Source: Paramesorhizobium sp049065735 (lineage in GTDB: Bacteria; Pseudomonadota; Alphaproteobacteria; Rhizobiales; Rhizobiaceae). From it: a stretch of DNA of 64,000 nt. Positions within the stretch are counted from its first letter, which is position 1. Every line of letters starts with the position of its first letter. Shown one piece after another: positions 43,281 to 52,491 of the stretch. The notes under the pieces were generated by a model that was not told the DNA's origin, ran no database searches, and saw nothing but the letters and a program-made list of their open reading frames with translations. The position numbers and the translations under genes were made by a program. The stretch covers positions 62,001-126,000 of the forward strand of contig NZ_JBAKHD010000007.1 in assembly GCF_049065735.1 (NCBI RefSeq), read 5' to 3'.

Positions 43281-44510
43281 ATGAGCGATATCGACCGGAA
43301 ACGTGCAGAACAATTGATGCGGCAGGCGGGGCTCGACGCGCTGGTGCTGTTCCAGCCCGAAGCGTTTCGCTACGCCATCGGCGCCCCGGCGGGTGTCGCG
43401 ACCATGTGGGGCAGGGCGGGCGCGGCGATTGCGCTGGTGCCTGCCTACGCGGCGGCGAGCCTTGCAGCGGTGGTCAGTGACCATGCAGGCGCGGCGATCC
43501 GCAAGACCGCGCCGGATGTGGATTTACGCACCCACCGCATTTGGATCGATATGCTTGATATCACCGGCGCGGGCAGCATCGGGGCGATCAACGAAGCCTA
43601 TCGGCGCGCGGGCAATACCAGGCCGAGGCCCGAGACATTCGACCGTTCCGCCGCTTTCGGGCTGCTTGGCGACATCTTGAAGGAGCGCGGCCTCGACCGG
43701 GCGAGGATCGGTGCCGATCTCGAATTCGTCCCCGCCGCCGATTTCGAGGCGCTGAAACGGGCGCTTCCCCATGTCCTATGGGTCGACGGGTCCGAAGTGC
43801 TCCGGCGTCTGCGGGCCGTCAAGACGGCGCGCGAGATCGAACGGCTCCGCAACGCTGCCCGGGCTGCGGAAGCCGGCCTCGTTTCCATGGCGGCTGCGGT
43901 GAAGTCAGGCGTATCGGTCGGCGAACTTTCTTCCGCTTGGAAAGAGGGCGCTTATGCCGCGGGCGTCCGCTTGAGCGGGCATTGGGATTATATCTCGGTC
44001 GGTCCCGATCTCTCAGACATGTCCGCCAGGGTCACGCCCGGCGCGTTGATCAAGGCCGATGTCGGCACGCTTGTCGAAGGCTATTCCTCCGACGGCGCGC
44101 GCACCTTCACCTACGGCGCGGCGCCCCCGCTCGCCTGCGATATCTTCAAGGCGCTGGAAAACGCCTTCGCCGCCGGTCTCGAAGAGATCCGGCCCGGCAA
44201 TTGTTTCGGTGCGGTCTATGCCGCCATGCTCGCCTCGATGCGCAAGGACGGCTTCAGCGAATATTACCGGGGGCATTTCGGCCATTCGGTCGGCGGCAGC
44301 GTCGGCATCGAAGAATGGCCGTTCTTTTCCGCCGGTAATCCCGAGATTATCCTGCCGGGCATGGTGGTTGCGCTGGAGACCCCTTTCTACGGGCAAGGTC
44401 TCGGGGCATTGATGATCGAGGACCAGTTCCTCGTGACTGACAACGGGGCAGAATGCATGAACACCCTGCCGCGTGGTTTGATCGACGTCACCGCGCAAGG
44501 GAGCGCTTGA
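43281..44510 (+). CDS. M24 family metallopeptidase (Xaa-Pro aminopeptidase/creatinase fold)
   Basis: A 409-aa cytoplasmic protein. N-terminal creatinase-like domain 1-175, then a pita-bread domain with all five metal ligands: D260 (KADVG), D271 (SDGART), H335 (GHFGHSVG), E366 (VVALETPFY) and E380 (MIEDQ). GGAGC precedes the ATG. It is divergent from the peptide importer, making peptide catabolism a natural role, and its 3' end overlaps the convergent amino-acid permease by 23 bp. Confidence 0.9.
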   Translation: MSDIDRKRAEQLMRQAGLDALVLFQPEAFRYAIGAPAGVATMWGRAGAAIALVPAYAAASLAAVVSDHAGAAIRKTAPDVDLRTHRIWIDMLDITGAGSIGAINEAYRRAGNTRPRPETFDRSAAFGLLGDILKERGLDRARIGADLEFVPAADFEALKRALPHVLWVDGSEVLRRLRAVKTAREIERLRNAARAAEAGLVSMAAAVKSGVSVGELSSAWKEGAYAAGVRLSGHWDYISVGPDLSDMSARVTPGALIKADVGTLVEGYSSDGARTFTYGAAPPLACDIFKALENAFAAGLEEIRPGNCFGAVYAAMLASMRKDGFSEYYRGHFGHSVGGSVGIEEWPFFSAGNPEIILPGMVVALETPFYGQGLGALMIEDQFLVTDNGAECMNTLPRGLIDVTAQGSA

Positions 44511-45459
44511 AACGGGCTTCGAGGTGGGCCTGGCCATATTCGAGCACGACGGAGAGAGCCCAGTAGATCATGGATGCGGTGATGAGCATCTCGATATGCC
44601 TGAACTCGGTCTGGCCTTGTGTGCGGGCGAGATACATCAGTTCCCAGACTCCGATCACCGAGACGAGGGACGAATCCTTGAGCATGGCGATGAACTGATT
44701 GCCCGTTGGCGGGATGATGACGCGCATCGCCTGCGGGAGGATGACCAGCCACATGATCTGCGTCGGCCCGAGGCCGAGGGCTGCGGCGCCTTCCTGCTGG
44801 CCGCGCGGAATGCTCTCGATGCCGGCGCGGAAAATCTCCGTCATGTAGGCGCCATAGCAGAGGGAAAGCGCGAGGACGCCTGCGGGGATGGGGCCGATGA
44901 CATAGCCCACCTGCGGCAGGCCGAGATAGATGATGTAGATCTGCATCAGGAGCGGCAGGCCGCGGAACAGCGATGTGTAGAAGGTGGTCAAACCGTAGAT
45001 GACGCCATTCTTGGAAAGCTTCGCCACCGCGCCGATAAGGGCGATGATGGTGGCGAAGAAAATCGAAATCGTCGAGATATAAAGCGTCGTCACGACGCCC
45101 TGGCTGATCAGGAAGCTGATCTTCCGGCCTATGAACGCGAACGACAGGTCGAAGGAATAGAAGAAGATCATGAGGAGCAGAAACAGCTCCAGCCACACCG
45201 CGGCGATCTGCGCCCGGCGCGGCAGCAATTTCAGCGCATACCAGTTGGCGAAGATGACGATCGTCAGGATGAGGGACGACATCAGCGTCGCTCTGGTGAA
45301 GCCGGTTTTGGCGATCTTGGGATCGATGCCGAACCAGCCGGTTACGCTAGAAAACCGCACATTCAGAAAGCAGAACAAGGCGGTGAGGAGAATGAAAAAC
45401 GCAGCCTGAACGGTACGCCGCGCCGCCTCCGGCCGCGTCAGAAAGAACCTCCCGATCAT
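44488..45459 (-). CDS. Amino-acid ABC transporter permease (HisM/GlnP type)
   Basis: A 323-aa polar amino-acid permease, longer than the usual 220-240 aa because of an N-terminal extension with extra helices (about 15-110). The core contains VVTTLYISTISIFFATIIAL and YGAYMTEIFRAGIESIPRGQ, the family EAA motif (EAARALGL-like QEGAAALGLGP). GGGAGGGG is 4 nt before the ATG. It lies 13 nt after the FAD oxidase gene. No partner ATPase is encoded nearby. Confidence 0.88.
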   Translation of the reverse strand: MIGRFFLTRPEAARRTVQAAFFILLTALFCFLNVRFSSVTGWFGIDPKIAKTGFTRATLMSSLILTIVIFANWYALKLLPRRAQIAAVWLELFLLLMIFFYSFDLSFAFIGRKISFLISQGVVTTLYISTISIFFATIIALIGAVAKLSKNGVIYGLTTFYTSLFRGLPLLMQIYIIYLGLPQVGYVIGPIPAGVLALSLCYGAYMTEIFRAGIESIPRGQQEGAAALGLGPTQIMWLVILPQAMRVIIPPTGNQFIAMLKDSSLVSVIGVWELMYLARTQGQTEFRHIEMLITASMIYWALSVVLEYGQAHLEARFKRSLAR

Positions 45460-45472
45460 ATTCCCCTCCCTG

Positions 45473-46756
45473 TTAGCGGGCTTTTCTCTCGTTGAGCCAG
45501 TCCTGCATCTGCAGTTTCCAGTATGTCAGCTGTGCGGCGGCAAGTCCGGCGGCTCCCCCCGCCCAGACGAGGCCGAATTTATCGAACAGCCGGTAGCGGT
45601 CGCTCTGTCCGCAAATCGCTTCGGCCACCACCTTGCCGCCTATGGCGGTGGTGTTGAGCCCATGGCCGCCAAAGGCGGTGCAATACCACGTGGAACGGTC
45701 CAGCTTGCCGATCTGAGGCATGAGATGCCTTGCGTAGGACATGAAGCCGGACCAGGCGAGTTCCGTCTTCAGGGATACCAGCTGCGGATAGGTTCCCACC
45801 ATTTCGCTGCGCAATTCGCTGATGACACCAGGCGTATCCGCCGCGCGCGTGGTGATGCGTCCGCCCCACAACAGCCGCCGGCCATTGTCGACGATCCGGT
45901 AATAATCGCCCGCCCGGCGGTTGTCGCCGATGGCGCAGCTGGTGCGTATGGCCGATGCGATCAGGTCGGGCGCTTCCTCGCTGACCATCACATAGGTGAC
46001 GATCGGCAGATATGCGCGCCGGAGCTGGGGCACCAGCCCATCGGTATAGCCGCCCGTGGCGATGAGGACCGTTTCGGCATCGACGCCGCCTTTGGCGGTT
46101 CTGACGCGCTTGCCGGAGCCTCGATCATCGAGCCCGACGGCGCGGCTATGCTCGAAGATGCGCCCGCCCAGCCTTTCGATCTCGCGGCCCAGCGCCCGCA
46201 GATAATTCAGCGGATGGATGTGAAAAGCGCTGGGGTCCCTGACTGACTGGAAATAACGCTTCGAATTCAGGATATTCCGCGTCTCGGCGGTTTCCAGAAA
46301 ATCGATCCGGTAGCCATAGTCCCGGTATAACTGTTCGGCAAAGCGTTTGAGGTTGTCACCATCGTCGTAGCGGCGCACGCTCATGATGCCCGGCGACATC
46401 TGGGCTTGCGCGATGCCGAGCGCTTCGATGTTCTGCCTGACGAAATCGACGCCCTCTATCGATAATTTATGGAGCGCCTTGGCGGCATCCATCCCGGCCC
46501 GAGCGGCAATGGCTTCGCTGCTCGTCGAAAAGCCCAGGCTGACGAACCCGCCATTGCGGCCGGACGCGCCGAAACCGATGCTTTCGGCTTCCAGCACGAC
46601 GATCTTCCTGCCGGCGCGGGACAATTGCAGTGCCGCGGAAAGACCAGCCAGGCCGCCGCCGATAATGGCGACATCAGCGCTGATTTCCTCTTCGAGCGCC
46701 GGGCGCGCGAAATCATCCGCTTTGGTGTTGCTGTAATAGGTGGTGGGATAAGTCAT
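45473..46756 (-). CDS. FAD-dependent amine/amino-acid oxidase (DAO family, PuuB-like)
   Basis: A 427-aa flavoprotein starting MTYPTTYYSNTKADDFARPA, with the FAD-binding motif VAIIGGGLAGLSAALQLSRA, then SIGFGASGRNGGFVSLGF (typical of gamma-glutamylputrescine oxidase-like enzymes) and the C-terminal FGGHGLNTTAIGGKVVAEAI. ATG at 46756 follows GGGGG by 7 nt. It lies between binding-protein and permease genes of an amino-acid transporter and likely oxidises the imported amine or amino acid. Confidence 0.85.
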   Translation of the reverse strand: MTYPTTYYSNTKADDFARPALEEEISADVAIIGGGLAGLSAALQLSRAGRKIVVLEAESIGFGASGRNGGFVSLGFSTSSEAIAARAGMDAAKALHKLSIEGVDFVRQNIEALGIAQAQMSPGIMSVRRYDDGDNLKRFAEQLYRDYGYRIDFLETAETRNILNSKRYFQSVRDPSAFHIHPLNYLRALGREIERLGGRIFEHSRAVGLDDRGSGKRVRTAKGGVDAETVLIATGGYTDGLVPQLRRAYLPIVTYVMVSEEAPDLIASAIRTSCAIGDNRRAGDYYRIVDNGRRLLWGGRITTRAADTPGVISELRSEMVGTYPQLVSLKTELAWSGFMSYARHLMPQIGKLDRSTWYCTAFGGHGLNTTAIGGKVVAEAICGQSDRYRLFDKFGLVWAGGAAGLAAAQLTYWKLQMQDWLNERKAR

Positions 46757-46782
46757 CGAAACCCCCGGCAAAGCGCGCGACC

Positions 46783-46859
46783 GTGAGCCGCCACTGGGCG
46801 GCTCACATTTCGATTTGTTTTGACGCATAATCTTGACCGAAAAGTCTGCAACTTTTCGG
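46783..46859. repeat. Two hairpins after the amino-acid binding-protein gene
   Basis: GTGAGCCGCC-ACTG-GGCGGCTCAC (46783-46806) and CCGAAAAGT-CTGCA-ACTTTTCGG (46837-46859) are both perfect stems. The second, flanked by TGATCC and GCATGAT-like sequence, resembles a widespread rhizobial intergenic palindrome. They separate the binding-protein gene from the oxidase and permease. Confidence 0.75.
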
Positions 46860-46882
46860 GATCATGCTATGCGCGGATACTA

Positions 46883-47710
46883 TCAATCCGCGCTATAGTC
46901 CTTGCCGTACCATTTGGACGTCAGCTTCGCCAAAGTCCCATCGGTCTTCATCTGCTTGATGATTTCGCCGAGCTTCGCGGTCCATTCAGGATCGTTCTTC
47001 TCGGCAATGACGACGAGCGGCTCGCGGAAGGCATATTCGCCTTCGATGATCTTGACCGGATATCCGTTCTTGATGGCGTTCTGCGCGGTCTGTTCTGGGG
47101 CGATGATCGCATCGAGCCGGACACCGTCGCCCAGCCGCAAATCGTCGAAGGGCAGCATAGAGTCCGCGAAGGTGCGGATTTCGCCCGGCTCCAGCTTGTA
47201 TTCGACCGGCGGTAGGCCCGGCGCATCGATTGCCAGCTGACGGCGGGCATAGTCTTCCGACGTGGTCGCGGTCTCGACGCCGATGATCTTGCCCTTCAAA
47301 TCCGCAGAAGATTTCGCCTGGCTGTCCTTGTGCACGACGAAGACATAGGGGCTGTAATAATAGATGCCGGCGAAATCGATGACATTGGCCCGCGCCTTGG
47401 TCGGCGTCACCGATCCAATGCCGACATCGTAGCGTCCCTGCCAGCGCCCGCCCGTCAATGTCGCCCAATCAGGCGTTTGAAATGACACTTCCGCGCCGAG
47501 GCGCTTGCCGATCTCGTTGGCCACGTCGATATCGAAGCCGACCAGCTTGTTGGAATCGTCAAGAAAGCTTTGCGGTGGCCAGGCGGCGTTCGTGGCGACG
47601 ACCAGCGCCTTTTTGCTCATGACACGGTCAAGCGTCTCGCCCGCCTCAGCGGAAAAACCGGCGGCGAGAACCATGCCTGCGGCAAGTAATGCAGTGATGA
47701 TTTTCTTCAT
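46883..47710 (-). CDS. Amino-acid ABC transporter periplasmic binding protein (family 3)
   Basis: A 275-aa exported protein. Signal peptide MKKIITALLAAGMVLAAGFS, cleavage near AEA. Family-3 landmarks are LVVATNAAWPPQSFLDDSNK, LVGFDIDVANEIGKRLGAEV and YDVGIGSVTPTKARANVIDF. GGGAGGGG lies 7 nt before the ATG. The ligand is probably an amino acid or polyamine, given the adjacent oxidase. It is the first gene of the three-gene set. Confidence 0.9.
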   Translation of the reverse strand: MKKIITALLAAGMVLAAGFSAEAGETLDRVMSKKALVVATNAAWPPQSFLDDSNKLVGFDIDVANEIGKRLGAEVSFQTPDWATLTGGRWQGRYDVGIGSVTPTKARANVIDFAGIYYYSPYVFVVHKDSQAKSSADLKGKIIGVETATTSEDYARRQLAIDAPGLPPVEYKLEPGEIRTFADSMLPFDDLRLGDGVRLDAIIAPEQTAQNAIKNGYPVKIIEGEYAFREPLVVIAEKNDPEWTAKLGEIIKQMKTDGTLAKLTSKWYGKDYSAD

Positions 47711-47841
47711 TTTACAAACCCCTCCCTTGGCTTGGATGAAGATCATTGCATAAACCGCAAGAGAAGGGCCAGGCGCGAGTTACGGAGCGTTATGAAATTA
47801 TTTCATCATGATATGCGGGTTTTGGGGTGAGTGGCGGATGA

Positions 47842-47887
47842 GAGAAGGCGGGATGACGGCAACCAGGCTTCGTCATCCCGCCTTCTC
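47842..47887. terminator. Hairpin after SDR gene
   Basis: A perfect 17-bp stem GAGAAGGCGGGATGACG with its complement around a 12-nt loop, 6 nt past the SDR stop codon on the minus strand. No T tract follows. It probably separates the SDR transcript from the amino-acid transporter. Confidence 0.7.
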
Positions 47888-47892
47888 CGGCG

Positions 47893-48654
47893 TCAGATCC
47901 CGATGCCGCCGGATACGCTCAGGGTCTCGCCGTTGATATAGCCGGCATGGGGGCCGGCGAGGAAGCAGACGGTTTCGGCCACCTCTTCGAGGGTCGCGAT
48001 GCGGCGGATCGGATGCATGTCGAGGATAGCATCACGGTTCGGAAGCTCGCCCGCCACATCCGCCGCCATGTCCGTGGGCATGATGCCGGGCTGGACGACG
48101 TTGACGGTGATGTTGCGGGGGCCAAGGTCGCGTGCGATGCCCTTCGCGTAGCCGGCGATCGCCCATTTGGTGCCGGCATAGTCGGCGACGCCCGAGAAGG
48201 GAACGACCGTGCCAAGGCGGGAGCCGATGAAAATGATGCGGCCGCCATCGCTCATTCTGGGCGCCGCCGCGCGCGTGTTGGCGATGGTGCCGAGCACGTT
48301 GACCTGCCACTGACGATTATATTTTTCTCCGTCAAGCGTGGGATCGTCCACCATCTGGCCCTGGATCGCAATTGCGGCGTTGTTGACGAGGATGTCGAGC
48401 TTGCCGAATTCGGCAATGACCTGATCGATCAGCGGCTTTGCGATGGAAAGATCGGCCTGGTCGCTCTGAATTGCGAGGGCCCGCACGCCCTTCGTCTTCA
48501 GCTTTTCCACCACAGCCTTTGCCTTCTCGCCCGATGCGGCATAGCTGATCGCGACATCAGCGCCGTGATCGGCAAGCGCTTCTGCAATTGCAGCGCCGAG
48601 GCCGCGGGAACCTCCGGTTACGAGGGCGACTTTGCCCGTCAGTGTTTTAGACAT
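47893..48654 (-). CDS. SDR family oxidoreductase (FabG-like)
   Basis: A 253-aa classical short-chain dehydrogenase. Cofactor motif VTGGSRGLGAAIAEAL, NNAAI segment in ILVNNAAIAIQ, catalytic Ser in IIFIGSRLG and Tyr-Lys in DYAGTKWAIAGYAK, and C-terminal GYINGETLSVSGGIGI. The fatty-acid FabG role is unlikely outside a fab cluster. It is divergent from a TetR gene with a dyad between them, so it is probably the TetR target. Confidence 0.88.
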   Translation of the reverse strand: MSKTLTGKVALVTGGSRGLGAAIAEALADHGADVAISYAASGEKAKAVVEKLKTKGVRALAIQSDQADLSIAKPLIDQVIAEFGKLDILVNNAAIAIQGQMVDDPTLDGEKYNRQWQVNVLGTIANTRAAAPRMSDGGRIIFIGSRLGTVVPFSGVADYAGTKWAIAGYAKGIARDLGPRNITVNVVQPGIMPTDMAADVAGELPNRDAILDMHPIRRIATLEEVAETVCFLAGPHAGYINGETLSVSGGIGI

Positions 48655-48716
48655 GGATATTCCTTTCGATATGGATCAGGCCGCCGCGCAACCCTCATTG
48701 GGGGAGGGGTATTTTG

Positions 48717-48732
48717 CGTAACGGGCGTTACG
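48717..48732. promoter_or_regulatory. TetR-type operator between SDR and TetR genes
   Basis: CGTAACGGGCGTTACG has perfect 7-bp arms (CGTAACG/CGTTACG) around GG. It lies in the divergent gap, 63 bp from the SDR start, a typical autoregulatory site for TetR repressors. A partial extra half-site (ATAACG) follows. Confidence 0.7.
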
Positions 48733-48811
48733 ATAACGATTGGTATGAAATTTGACAGAGGCGGTCAAGCGATTTAATAATGCCCATTATGAAATCAGCC
48801 GGATCGATCTG

Positions 48812-49408
48812 ATGGGACGCCATCGCGAGTTTGATGTTGAGAAAGCGCTCGACGCAGTGCTGTGCGTTTTCTGGCGCAAGGGCTATGAGGGCGCTTCCTA
48901 CGCTGACTTGGTCGAGGCTACCGGCGTGGAAAGACCTGCGCTTTACTCGGCCTTCGGCAACAAGGAGGCGCTGTTTCGTCAGGCCCTGGAGCGCTATTCT
49001 GAACGGTATGCGGATTATTTTCCGCAAGCGCTTCAGCTTCCAACGGCGCGGGAGGTTGCGGCAGGCATCCTCTACGGCGCGGCCGACCTCAACACACGTT
49101 ACCCCAATCATACGGGATGCCTGGGCATCAACGGCGTCCTGGCGGGGTCGGATGATGCGGAACCGGTGCGGCAAGCCCTCATCGATTTTCGCGCGTCCGG
49201 CGAAGCGCAGCTTCGCCAGCGCTTCGAACGGGCAAAGGCGGAGGGCGATTTGCCCGAGGCGGCTCGGCCTGACGCCCTCGCGGCATTCGTCATGGCGGTT
49301 ACCCACGGCATGGCGGTGCAGGCCAAAGCCGGCTTCAGCCGCGAAATGCTCGAGGCCGTCGCCGAGCAGGCGCTGTCCAACTGGCCCGAGCATTCAGAGC
49401 GCGCTTGA
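48812..49408 (+). CDS. TetR family transcriptional regulator
   Basis: A 198-aa repressor. The N-terminal helix-turn-helix is MGRHREFDVEKALDAVLCVF then YADLVEATGVERPALYSAFG, the typical TetR signature. The C-terminal ligand domain has GCLGINGVLAGS, found in AcrR-like members. ATG at 48812 matches family length; an in-frame TTG at 48752 extends into the operator region. It is probably controlling the divergent SDR. Confidence 0.9.
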   Translation: MGRHREFDVEKALDAVLCVFWRKGYEGASYADLVEATGVERPALYSAFGNKEALFRQALERYSERYADYFPQALQLPTAREVAAGILYGAADLNTRYPNHTGCLGINGVLAGSDDAEPVRQALIDFRASGEAQLRQRFERAKAEGDLPEAARPDALAAFVMAVTHGMAVQAKAGFSREMLEAVAEQALSNWPEHSERA

Positions 49409-49523
49409 AAACTTGCCACATTGCAAGCCATGGCCATGGGTGACATGATGCCCCCTTGCCGGGAGTCGGGCCTGCCCTCCTGGCAGGTCAATGACGACGC
49501 CGAATGCAAGGGAATGCAGCTTC

Positions 49524-51122
49524 GTGAACATCTATGGGAAAATATTGTCGGCCGCACTCGTGGCGACCGCGCTCAACAGCACTGCCGTGGAACAGGTCTT
49601 CGCCAAGACCCTCGTCTATTGCTCCGAGGCATCGCCTGAAAACTTCGATGCCGCGCAGACGACTTCAGGCGCGGTCTATGACGCATCGGCGCGCAACATA
49701 TCGAACGGCCTCATCAAGATAAAACGCGGCTCAACGGAGCTGGAGCCGGGCCTTGCCGAGAGCTGGGAGGTTTCGCCCGGCGGCAAGGAATATACGTTCC
49801 ACTTGCGCAAGGGCGTCAAGTTCCACACGACGAGCTTTTTCACCCCGACTCGTGAATTCAACGCCGATGACGTGATTTTCTCCTTCGAGCGCCAGAAGGA
49901 CAAGAACAACCCGTTTTACAACGAAGGCACCTGGCCGCAATTCGGCGCCTATTCCTTCCCTTCGCTGATCGACCGCATCGAGAAGGTGGACGACCACACG
50001 GTCAAGTTCGTCCTGACCCATCCCGAAGCGACCTTCATTTCCACGCTGTCGCTGACCTTCGCCGTCATCCAGTCGAAGGAATATGCCGATAAGCTCGTTG
50101 CCGAGGGCCGCATTTCGGATTTGAGCCAGCAGCCCATCGGAACCGGGCCATATCAGTTCGTCGCCTATCAGAAGGATAGCGTCATCCGCTATCAGGCAAA
50201 CCCGGACTATTGGGGCGGCAAGCAGAAGATCGACAACCTCATCTTCGCCATCACGCCGGATGCGGCGGTGCGTCACCAGAAGCTGCAATCGGGCGAGTGC
50301 CATGTGATTGCGGCGCCGAACCCGGCCGATATCGCCGAAATGAAGAAGGACCCGGCGATCACGATGCTCCAGAAGGAGGGGCTCAACCTCTCCTTCCTCG
50401 CCTACAACACGCTGCAGAAGCCCTTCGACGACGTGCGCGTCCGCAAGGCGCTGAACATGGCGGTCAACAAATCCGCCATCATCGATGCTGTCTATCTCGG
50501 TGCGGCGATTCCCTCGGTCAATCCGCTGCCGCCCAGCGTCTGGGGTTACAACAAGGCCGTCAAGGACGATCCTTATGACCCGGAACAAGCGCGCAAGCTG
50601 CTGGACGAAGCCGGCGTCAAGGATCTGACGATGAAGATCTGGGCCATGCCTGTCCAGCGGCCCTATATGCCGAACGCCCGCCGGGCGGCGGAACTGATAC
50701 AGGCCGACCTGGCGAAAGTCGGCGTGAAGGTCGAGATCGTCAGTTACGACTGGGGCGAATATCTCAAGCGCTCGCTGGAAAAGGACCGTGACGGTGCGGT
50801 CATGCTCGGCTGGACGGGCGGCATCGCCGATCCCGACAATTTCCTCGCCGCGCTTCTGGGCTGCCAGGCCATCGGCAGCGCCAACCGCGCGAATTGGTGC
50901 AATCCGGATTTCGAGAAGCTGATCCAGGCGGCGAAGCTGACGCCCGACAGGGATGAGCGCACCAAGCTTTACGAGCAAGCGCAGGTCATCTTCAAGGAGC
51001 AGGCGCCCTGGCTGACCATCGCCCACCAGATCGTGGAGCAGCCGGTCAGCAAAAAGGTCAAGGATTTCCGCATCGATCCCTTCGGCGGCTATCTCTTCGA
51101 AGGCGTCGATATCGAAGAGTAA
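49524..51122 (+). CDS. Family-5 peptide-binding protein (DppA type), orphan
   Basis: A 532-aa periplasmic dipeptide-binding-like protein. From GTG 49524 it reads MNIYGKILSAALVATALNST, a signal sequence ending near VFA-KTLVYC, then SPENFDAAQTTSGAVYDAS and DNFLAALLGC, typical of DppA (cysteine pair expected). AAGGGA lies about 10 nt before the GTG; an upstream ATG at 49491 gives an 11-residue extension. No permease or ATPase genes are adjacent. Peptidase T follows after a terminator, suggesting peptide uptake and breakdown. Confidence 0.88.
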   Translation: MNIYGKILSAALVATALNSTAVEQVFAKTLVYCSEASPENFDAAQTTSGAVYDASARNISNGLIKIKRGSTELEPGLAESWEVSPGGKEYTFHLRKGVKFHTTSFFTPTREFNADDVIFSFERQKDKNNPFYNEGTWPQFGAYSFPSLIDRIEKVDDHTVKFVLTHPEATFISTLSLTFAVIQSKEYADKLVAEGRISDLSQQPIGTGPYQFVAYQKDSVIRYQANPDYWGGKQKIDNLIFAITPDAAVRHQKLQSGECHVIAAPNPADIAEMKKDPAITMLQKEGLNLSFLAYNTLQKPFDDVRVRKALNMAVNKSAIIDAVYLGAAIPSVNPLPPSVWGYNKAVKDDPYDPEQARKLLDEAGVKDLTMKIWAMPVQRPYMPNARRAAELIQADLAKVGVKVEIVSYDWGEYLKRSLEKDRDGAVMLGWTGGIADPDNFLAALLGCQAIGSANRANWCNPDFEKLIQAAKLTPDRDERTKLYEQAQVIFKEQAPWLTIAHQIVEQPVSKKVKDFRIDPFGGYLFEGVDIEE

Positions 51123-51146
51123 TCCCGCGCTTAAAGCCAGACCACG

Positions 51147-51174
51147 GAATAGCGGGCGGCCTCGCCCGCTATTC
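51147..51174 (+). terminator. Rho-independent-like terminator after orphan binding protein
   Basis: GAATAGCGGGC-GGCCTC-GCCCGCTATTC, a perfect 11-bp stem followed by TTCATTTT. It lies between the DppA-type gene and pepT. Confidence 0.8.
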
Positions 51175-51205
51175 TTCATTTTGAGTAAGGCCAAGAACAA
51201 GACCC

Positions 51206-52438
51206 ATGGACATCGTAGAACGCTTCCTCGCATATATCAGCATCAACACCACTGCCGTACCCAATGCCGGACAGCTGCCGTCGAGCCCCGGGCAGACGGT
51301 GCTTGCCAAACTGCTCGCCGATGAAATGCGGGCCATGGGGATGAGCGTCGAGGAGCGCGATCATTCGATCGTGGTGGGCACCTTGCCCGCCAATGTGAAA
51401 AATCCCGACCATAAATTCCCGACCATCGCCTGGGTCGCCCATCTGGATACTTCAAGCGAATATACGACCGATACCCATGCGCATGTGGTCGAATATAAGG
51501 GCGGCGACATCCTGCTCAATGCCGCGACCGGCGCGACCATGCGCGTTTCCGAATTCCCCGAACTCGAGCGCTACATCGGCGACCGGATCATCGTCACCGA
51601 TGGTACCAGCCTGCTTGGGGCGGACAACAAATCCGCCATTGCCGAGATCATGCACGCCATGCAGGTGCTGACCACCCATCCGGAAATCGAGCATGGCGAG
51701 GTGAAGGTCGTCTTCGTTCCCGATGAGGAAATCGGGCTGCTCGGCGCCAAGGCGCTGGACGTTGCCTCCCTCAATGCCGATTTCGCCTATACGCTCGATT
51801 GCTGCGCCATTGGCGAGATCGTCTATGAAAACTGGAATGCCGGTGAATTCCGCCTGAGCTTCAAGGGCCAGCCGGCGCATCCCATGTCTGCCAAGGGAAA
51901 GCTGCGCAACGCGATCCTCTATGCGCAGGCGTTCATCGGGATGATGCCCGGCGGCGAGCGCCCGGAATATACCGAGGGCACCGAAGGCTATTATTGGGCG
52001 AAGGGCATTCAGGGCACGGTTGCCGAAACGACGCTGGTCATCGATATCAGAGATTTCACCCGCGACGGCTTCGAGGCGCGCCGGGCCTTCATCGAAAATC
52101 TGGCGGCGAGCTTCAACCAGCTTTACGGCGCCGGTACCGTCCATGTGGATTTCAAGCCCGTCTACCGCAACGTCGCCGAAAGCCTTGAGGGCGAGAACCG
52201 CTATCCGGTCGATCTGGCGCTACGGGCGATGCGCGCCATCGGCGTCGAGCCGGTCCCCGTGCCGATGCGCGGCGGATATGATGGCGCGGTGCTCTCGGAA
52301 AAGGGCCTGCCTTGCCCCAATCTTTTCTGCGGCGCGCATAATTTCCATTCGATCTACGAGTTCCTTCCGGTCGGCTCCCTCGTCAAGGCATCGCAGATGG
52401 TGATCGAGATATTGAAGAGCGCGGGCGAGAAAAAATAG
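51206..52438 (+). CDS. pepT: Peptidase T (tripeptide aminopeptidase)
   Basis: A 410-aa M20B metallopeptidase removing the N-terminal residue of tripeptides in the cytoplasm. Zinc-site segments are WVAHLDTS (H79, D81), LLGADNKSA (bridging Asp), VFVPDEEIG (catalytic Glu pair), YTLDCCAIG and FCGAHNFHSIYE (last His). The length equals the family norm. It pairs functionally with the preceding peptide-binding protein. Confidence 0.95.
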   Translation: MDIVERFLAYISINTTAVPNAGQLPSSPGQTVLAKLLADEMRAMGMSVEERDHSIVVGTLPANVKNPDHKFPTIAWVAHLDTSSEYTTDTHAHVVEYKGGDILLNAATGATMRVSEFPELERYIGDRIIVTDGTSLLGADNKSAIAEIMHAMQVLTTHPEIEHGEVKVVFVPDEEIGLLGAKALDVASLNADFAYTLDCCAIGEIVYENWNAGEFRLSFKGQPAHPMSAKGKLRNAILYAQAFIGMMPGGERPEYTEGTEGYYWAKGIQGTVAETTLVIDIRDFTRDGFEARRAFIENLAASFNQLYGAGTVHVDFKPVYRNVAESLEGENRYPVDLALRAMRAIGVEPVPVPMRGGYDGAVLSEKGLPCPNLFCGAHNFHSIYEFLPVGSLVKASQMVIEILKSAGEKK

Positions 52439-52444
52439 TCAGGC

Positions 52445-52478
52445 CCGGCGCGATGGAGTAGCTATTCCATCGCGCCGG
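52445..52478. terminator. Bidirectional terminator between pepT and aztD-zinT
   Basis: CCGGCGCGATGGA (52445-52457) pairs with TCCATCGCGCCGG (52466-52478) around an 8-nt loop between the convergent genes. Confidence 0.75.
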
Positions 52479-52491
52479 CTGCGTGTGCTTG

